From assembly GCA_052273625.1 (NCBI GenBank), contig DAVZHW010000004.1, forward strand, positions 1-64,000: a stretch of 64,000 bases of DNA, given 5' to 3'. This DNA is from Fimenecus sp052273625. Lineage in GTDB: Bacteria; Bacillota; Clostridia; Oscillospirales; Acutalibacteraceae. The notes beneath the pieces were generated by a model, which was not told the origin of the DNA, searched no databases, and saw only the letters and a list, made by a program, of their open reading frames with translations. Every line of letters starts with the position of its first letter. The stretch's first letter is position 1. Shown piece after piece: positions 59,893 to 64,000 of this stretch. The translations under genes and the position numbers were made by a program.

Positions 59893-60566
59893 AAATTCTT
59901 ATCCCTTTCGGTTATCTCGTATTTTTCGTTTTTATCCATTGTCATAAGCAGTACGTCCTTGACGCTTAAATTCTTTTTGCGAAGCAGGCGTTCAACCTTT
60001 GCTTTTGTCGTGTTACACTCTTGAAAGTTCTTTTCAATCAGCGAGCCGTCGGAGATAACAACGCTCTTGTACACGTTTTCGGGCTTTTGCAAATTCACGT
60101 CTTTTACTTTAATATTTTCCTCGTCAGCCTTTAGCATTACGCTTAAAGTGCCGTCTGTTTCGACAATGGCATACCAAACCTGCGACACATCAAAAATATC
60201 TTTTTTCCGAAGCTCTTCCAATAGGTCATCTGTTGTAAAACGAAGCTCCTTTAACTGCTTTTGGTCGATAACGCCCTCACGGATCACTATAAGCGGATTT
60301 CCCTGCATAACCGAACGGAATTTAACGCTTTTAAGATTGAGAATTGAAATAATAATTTCAAATCCGACAAGCAAAAGCACGGGGATAATCGTGTTCATAA
60401 GCGGCAGACTTGTATCTTGCATGGGAATTGCGAGAATTTCCGACAAAAGTATTGTAATAACAAGCTCTGCCGGTTGTAATTCTCCTATCTGCCTTTTTCC
60501 GAGTATTCTCATTGATACGATAATCACGATATATAAAATTACCGTTCTTGCAAAATTTATAAGCAT
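59889..60566 (-). CDS. DUF421/YetF-family membrane protein
   Basis: 225 residues: three N-terminal membrane segments, with the family motif RILGKRQIGELQPAELVITILLSE in the first part, and a cytoplasmic C-terminal domain (GNPLIVIREGVIDQKQLKELRFTTDDLLEELRKKDIFDVSQV). YetF-type proteins are widespread in spore-forming Firmicutes with no firm function. GGTGATG precedes the ATG. It diverges from gerA across an 80-base gap. Confidence 0.85.
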   Translation of the reverse strand: MLINFARTVILYIVIIVSMRILGKRQIGELQPAELVITILLSEILAIPMQDTSLPLMNTIIPVLLLVGFEIIISILNLKSVKFRSVMQGNPLIVIREGVIDQKQLKELRFTTDDLLEELRKKDIFDVSQVWYAIVETDGTLSVMLKADEENIKVKDVNLQKPENVYKSVVISDGSLIEKNFQECNTTKAKVERLLRKKNLSVKDVLLMTMDKNEKYEITERDKNL

Positions 60567-60646
60567 TTACATCACCGATTATATATTTTGCGTTTGTGTA
60601 CAGAATATTCCTGCCGATAAAGGCAACAATATTTTCGGTGAAGTAT

Positions 60647-62149
60647 ATGTTTAAGAAATTAAAATTTAATCTCGATAAAATAACCGAAAGAGTGGAAAAG
60701 GACAACACCGAAACGCCGATTTCAGAGTCGCTGCAATTCAACATTTCATATCTAAAGGGAAAATTCGGCGACAGCTTTGACATAATTTACAAATATTCGG
60801 ACGTCGGAAAATACAAGGTCTGTTTTGTTATGGCGGACGGTATGTGCGACAATATGCTTGTGGTAGAACAGATAATGCGCCCCATACTGACCGCCGAAAA
60901 ATTACCGACAGAGCCGAGGGAAATGATCAATTACATCAGCGCAAATGTTGTTGCGGGAATTGACCAAAGCGAAACGCAGACTCTTGAAAAGGCAGTTACC
61001 GACGTCCTGTCGGGCTTGGTCGTTTTCTTTGTTGACGGTGCTGATTTGAGCTGGAGCTACGGCGTTCAGGGCTTTCCTAAGAGAAGCATCGACGACGCAC
61101 AATCCGAGGTTCAGGAAAAGGGTGCGCATGAGGGCTTTACCGAGAGCTTTAAGGATAACGTTGCACTCTTGCGAAGACGGATACGCTCACCCGTTTTGAA
61201 ATGCGAGGTCATTGAGGTCGGCGAAACGAGCAAAACGAGGGTTTGCGTCTGCTATATGTCCGACAGGGCAAAGCCGAAAACAGTTAAGGAAATCAAATCG
61301 AGGCTTAAAAACGCAAGACTTGACACGGTGTTGGGCTCGGGCTATTTACGACCGTTTTTGGAAAACGGCGAGTTCTCTTTCTTTTCGTCGCTCGGCACAA
61401 CCGAAAGACCTGATATTGCGTGCGGAGAAATGAACGAGGGCAGGGTGATTGTTTTAACCGACGGAACGCCGTTTGCCTTGATAGCGCCATATATCTTTAT
61501 AGAGAATTTTCAGACAATGGACGACTATAATATGCGTCCGTTTTATGTTGCGTTTATAAGATTATTAAAATACGTTTCTTTCTTTACCGCCGTATTTTTA
61601 CCTGGGATATATGTTGCGCTTTGTACCTTTCATCAAGAGGTATTGCCGATTTCAATGCTGTATGATATGGCGATACAGGAAAGCATAACGCCTTTTCCCG
61701 TAATGCTTGAAACGATATTTATTCACTTTGTTTATGAAATTGTCAGAGAGGCAGGCTTGCGTATGCCGAAGTCCGTAGGTCACACCGTGAGTATCGTAGG
61801 CGGTCTTGTAATCGGAGATGCCGCCGTCAGCGCAGGACTTGTCGCAGCTCCTATGCTGATAGTTGTCGCAATTTCCGCAATAACCTCTTTTGTCGTTCCG
61901 CATCTCTACCAAAGCGTTGCCGTTTTGCGCTTTCTTTTAATGGTTATCGGCGGCTTTTTCGGCTTTTACGGAATTGTAATTTGCTTCGGTGTGCTTCTCG
62001 TTGACTTGTGCAAGGACGGACCTTATGAGGTGTCGGAGCTTTCTCCCTTAGCTCCGTTTGCTCCTGCGGCAATGCGGGATACCTTTATGCGGCTTGATTG
62101 GAGAAGATTGGGCGACAGAGATCTTAGAATACAGAATATGGAGAAATAA
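60647..62149 (+). CDS. gerA: GerA-family spore germination protein (A subunit)
   Basis: About 500 residues: a large soluble N-terminal region (~280) followed by about five membrane segments. Family motifs are SWSYGVQGFPKRSI, RRRIRSPVLKCEVIEVGETSKTRVCVCY, and PFYVAFIRLLKYVSFFTAVFLPGIYVAL. It is the A subunit of a nutrient germinant receptor in the inner spore membrane, together with the next two genes. ATG 60647 (MFKKLKFNLDK) is preferred to GTG 60596. I found no convincing sigma-G promoter in front, though GYATR-like matches exist. Confidence 0.88.
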   Translation: MFKKLKFNLDKITERVEKDNTETPISESLQFNISYLKGKFGDSFDIIYKYSDVGKYKVCFVMADGMCDNMLVVEQIMRPILTAEKLPTEPREMINYISANVVAGIDQSETQTLEKAVTDVLSGLVVFFVDGADLSWSYGVQGFPKRSIDDAQSEVQEKGAHEGFTESFKDNVALLRRRIRSPVLKCEVIEVGETSKTRVCVCYMSDRAKPKTVKEIKSRLKNARLDTVLGSGYLRPFLENGEFSFFSSLGTTERPDIACGEMNEGRVIVLTDGTPFALIAPYIFIENFQTMDDYNMRPFYVAFIRLLKYVSFFTAVFLPGIYVALCTFHQEVLPISMLYDMAIQESITPFPVMLETIFIHFVYEIVREAGLRMPKSVGHTVSIVGGLVIGDAAVSAGLVAAPMLIVVAISAITSFVVPHLYQSVAVLRFLLMVIGGFFGFYGIVICFGVLLVDLCKDGPYEVSELSPLAPFAPAAMRDTFMRLDWRRLGDRDLRIQNMEK

Positions 62150-63229
62150 ATGGAAAAGGTACAAAAAATCAGCACGGCGCAGTTTTTCTCGTTGCTTTTG
62201 CTCTCGAGGCTTTTGACAACGCTTACTTTTATGCCTGTTTTCGAAATGAAGGTCAACAATCTTGATTATATAGTCGCTATTTTGCTTGGAAGTGCCGTAA
62301 TGCTCTTGTTTCTTTTGCCGATGTATTACCTATTCAAAAACAGCGGCGGCAAGGGCGTTTTAGAGCTTGCACAGGATATCTCTCCGACCTTTTCAAAGGT
62401 GCTGTGCGTGTTTTATGTCGCTTTTTTTCTGATTGACGCTTACGCAACCCTTTTAAGCCTTAATCTGTTTGTCGCTTCTGCGGTCTTTCCCGAAACGGAC
62501 ACAAGCTTTTTCATACTTTTGACTCTTTTTGCGGTTTGCTTTTCGGCGATAAAGGGTATCGAGGCGCTCGGCAGGGCAGGGAGCATTTCTCTTGTAATAC
62601 TCATCACTTCATTTGTTCTTGTACTTTTGACAATGCTCTCAAGAGTGGATATAAATAATCTTTCACCCATATTTTATGACGGAGCAAAGCCTATTTTGAC
62701 GGTTGCGTGGACTGTGGTTATAAGAACAACCGAGCCTGTCGCAATTTCCGTTATGTTGCCGAGGGTCACGGGTAATGTCAAAAAAAGCACCATCTTATGG
62801 ACGTCATTTTTTGCAATATTTGTGTCGGTTTTGTTCTTTATACTTTTTACAACCTCGGGCGACAGCGCGCTTCTCAATATGTTCCCCGTTCATTCAATGG
62901 CAATGCTCTCGGAATTCGGCTTGATTGAACGTCTTGACGTGCTTTTGACGGGAGTATGGATAATCTCGGCATTTATAAAAATTGCTTTTATTATCTATAT
63001 CGTAAGCGATATTTTACAGCGCAGCTTTCAGCTTAAATGCAAGGGCTTAATTTCCTATCTTTCGGGTGCAATTATTTTTACGTCGGTAATGCTAATGTCT
63101 AAAAACATTGAAAATTTCCGTTACAGTTCAAATGTAATCGGAAAATCGGTGCTGTTTATTCTGTTTGCTGTCTTAATCCCTTGTACGCTTATGCTTGTCA
63201 GAAAAATTAAACGGAGGACGATGTGTTGA
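62150..63229 (+). CDS. gerB: GerB-family spore germination permease (B subunit)
   Basis: 359 residues, ten membrane segments, APC-superfamily-like. ISTAQFFSLLLLSRLLTTLTFMP at the N-terminus and LSRVDINNLSPIFYDGAKPIL in the middle are typical of GerAB/spore permeases. It is thought to bind the germinant within the receptor. The ATG follows the gerA stop directly with GGAG inside gerA, and the gerC start overlaps its stop. Confidence 0.88.
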   Translation: MEKVQKISTAQFFSLLLLSRLLTTLTFMPVFEMKVNNLDYIVAILLGSAVMLLFLLPMYYLFKNSGGKGVLELAQDISPTFSKVLCVFYVAFFLIDAYATLLSLNLFVASAVFPETDTSFFILLTLFAVCFSAIKGIEALGRAGSISLVILITSFVLVLLTMLSRVDINNLSPIFYDGAKPILTVAWTVVIRTTEPVAISVMLPRVTGNVKKSTILWTSFFAIFVSVLFFILFTTSGDSALLNMFPVHSMAMLSEFGLIERLDVLLTGVWIISAFIKIAFIIYIVSDILQRSFQLKCKGLISYLSGAIIFTSVMLMSKNIENFRYSSNVIGKSVLFILFAVLIPCTLMLVRKIKRRTMC

Positions 63230-64000
63230 AAAGCCTCAAAATCTTATTGAAAATTTTATTGCTTTTGATTTCTCTTTTAGCTTTCGGCGGTTGCAGCTCG
63301 CACAATTCAAAGCTTGAATTAAAAAACAGGCTTATAGTTCAGGGCATAGGCATAGACAAGGCTGACGGACAGCTTTCCGTTTCGGTTCAAGCGTTAAATA
63401 CCGATGTTTCAAGCAATTCCGCTGCCTCGGGTGCGCCCGACGAGGTTGTAAAATACTATTGCGTAAAGGGTAAATCCGTTTCCGAGGCTATCGGAAAATT
63501 ATCCGATATTACGGGAAGCGATCCGCTTATTTCACAAAACAGAATTGTGGTTTTCGGCAGAGAGTTCGCACAGGAGGGCATAGAAGATTATCTTGATGAT
63601 TTTGTGCGCACAACGCAGAACAGGACGACCGTTTACGTTGCTGTTGCCGACGGAAAGGCAGAGGACATTATCTTTGCAAGGCTCGGCGAAAACATTGTAC
63701 CTGCAAGACGTGCGGAGCAGATTATACGCTCGACGGATTTCAATGCCAATGTAGTAAGCACAAGGGTTTTTGAGCTTCTCAATACGTTCTCCGACGGAAC
63801 GGCTTCGGCGGCTTTGCCTGTGTTAAAATGCACAAAGGGCGACAAAACCGATACAATAGAAATCACTTCAACGGCGATTTTTAAGGACGAACGGTTGATA
63901 GACGAAACAGTGGACGAAATCGCAACAGGCATACTCTGGACAAATGACAGAATAGGTCACGGCGAGATAACCTTTGATGATGAAAACGGCGTAACAGTCA
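63226..64000 (+). CDS. gerC: GerC-family germination lipoprotein (C subunit), 3' end cut by the window
   Basis: The frame opens at TTG 63226, overlapping the gerB stop, with GGAGG 8 bases upstream, and is still open at 64000 (258 codons seen). A signal peptide of Leu/Ile residues ends at GGCSS, giving a lipid-modified Cys near residue 23. Then come ELKNRLIVQGIGIDKADGQL, the standard Ger(x)C opening, and later QNRIVVFGREFAQEGIEDYLDDFVRTTQNR. It is the lipoprotein of the germinant receptor, and completes the gerA-B-C order. Confidence 0.88.
   Translation, partial: MKSLKILLKILLLLISLLAFGGCSSHNSKLELKNRLIVQGIGIDKADGQLSVSVQALNTDVSSNSAASGAPDEVVKYYCVKGKSVSEAIGKLSDITGSDPLISQNRIVVFGREFAQEGIEDYLDDFVRTTQNRTTVYVAVADGKAEDIIFARLGENIVPARRAEQIIRSTDFNANVVSTRVFELLNTFSDGTASAALPVLKCTKGDKTDTIEITSTAIFKDERLIDETVDEIATGILWTNDRIGHGEITFDDENGVTV

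Noticed and set aside
60567..60646. Sigma-G promoter ahead of gerA
   Set aside because: GAATA and CAATATT occur, but the spacing is off and the -10 match is poor.
1..64000. tRNA, rRNA or riboswitch genes
   Set aside because: No cloverleaf, rRNA segment or known riboswitch motif was recognised on either strand by eye.

Overview
The window joins two kinds of DNA. Bases 1 to about 38,300 are most of a large integrative and conjugative element (ICE) of the kind carried by gut Clostridia. Bases 38,319 to 64,000 are ordinary chromosome of a Gram-positive, probably endospore-forming Clostridia member, perhaps Oscillospiraceae-like. The host call rests on a Firmicutes-type division and cell-wall (dcw) cluster, a DAP-type MurE, a PASTA-domain SpoVD/PBP2B-like transpeptidase and a gerABC-type spore germination operon. 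Family names come from recognising motifs by eye. No search was run.

The ICE reads almost wholly on the minus strand. From its right end it holds an IS30-family transposase (37.2-38.2 kb), parA/parB, small unknown genes, a HAD-fold protein and a Rep-like protein (32-37 kb). Next is a surface module (23-32 kb): a tail-anchored secreted protein, a 1266-residue thioester adhesin with CnaB repeats, two smaller envelope proteins and a BspA-type leucine-rich-repeat protein. A 2550-residue DNA methylase/SNF2-like helicase follows (15.3-23 kb), with a tnpV gene nested in it in another frame. Then come an XRE-HTH/HipA-like kinase fusion, a DUF4314/DUF3846 protein, a CHC2 zinc-finger protein, a likely oriT, a ribbon-helix-helix protein, MobC, a relaxase, PcfB, an ArdC-like protein and a type IV secretion set (VirD4, VirB2-like, TrbL/VirB6-like, PrgI, VirB4, M23 hydrolase). 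No integrase or sortase lies in the window.

The most interesting signals are regulatory. Three ICE promoters, at about 0.2, 22.2 and 31.9 kb, carry the same 11-base box TCGCACATTTG at an identical position over the -35 element, each with a 17-base spacer. One of them sits inside the giant methylase gene directly in front of the nested tnpV. The HTH-kinase fusion has a perfect 18-base palindrome between its -35 and -10 elements. It also has a strong in-frame internal ribosome binding site at the junction of its two domains, so one gene could make both a fusion and a free kinase.

The chromosomal part has a divergent pair (GT-C-like membrane protein; nicotinate phosphoribosyltransferase with inorganic pyrophosphatase and a CapA-like protein). 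The dcw operon follows: mraZ, rsmH, ftsL-like, pbp, murE, murF, mraY, ftsW, murG, murA, ftsQ, ftsZ. It lacks murD, murC, murB and ftsA at this locus. After it come an ECF sigma/anti-sigma-like unit, a DUF421/DUF4363 pair facing the other way, and gerA-gerB-gerC, the last cut by the window edge.
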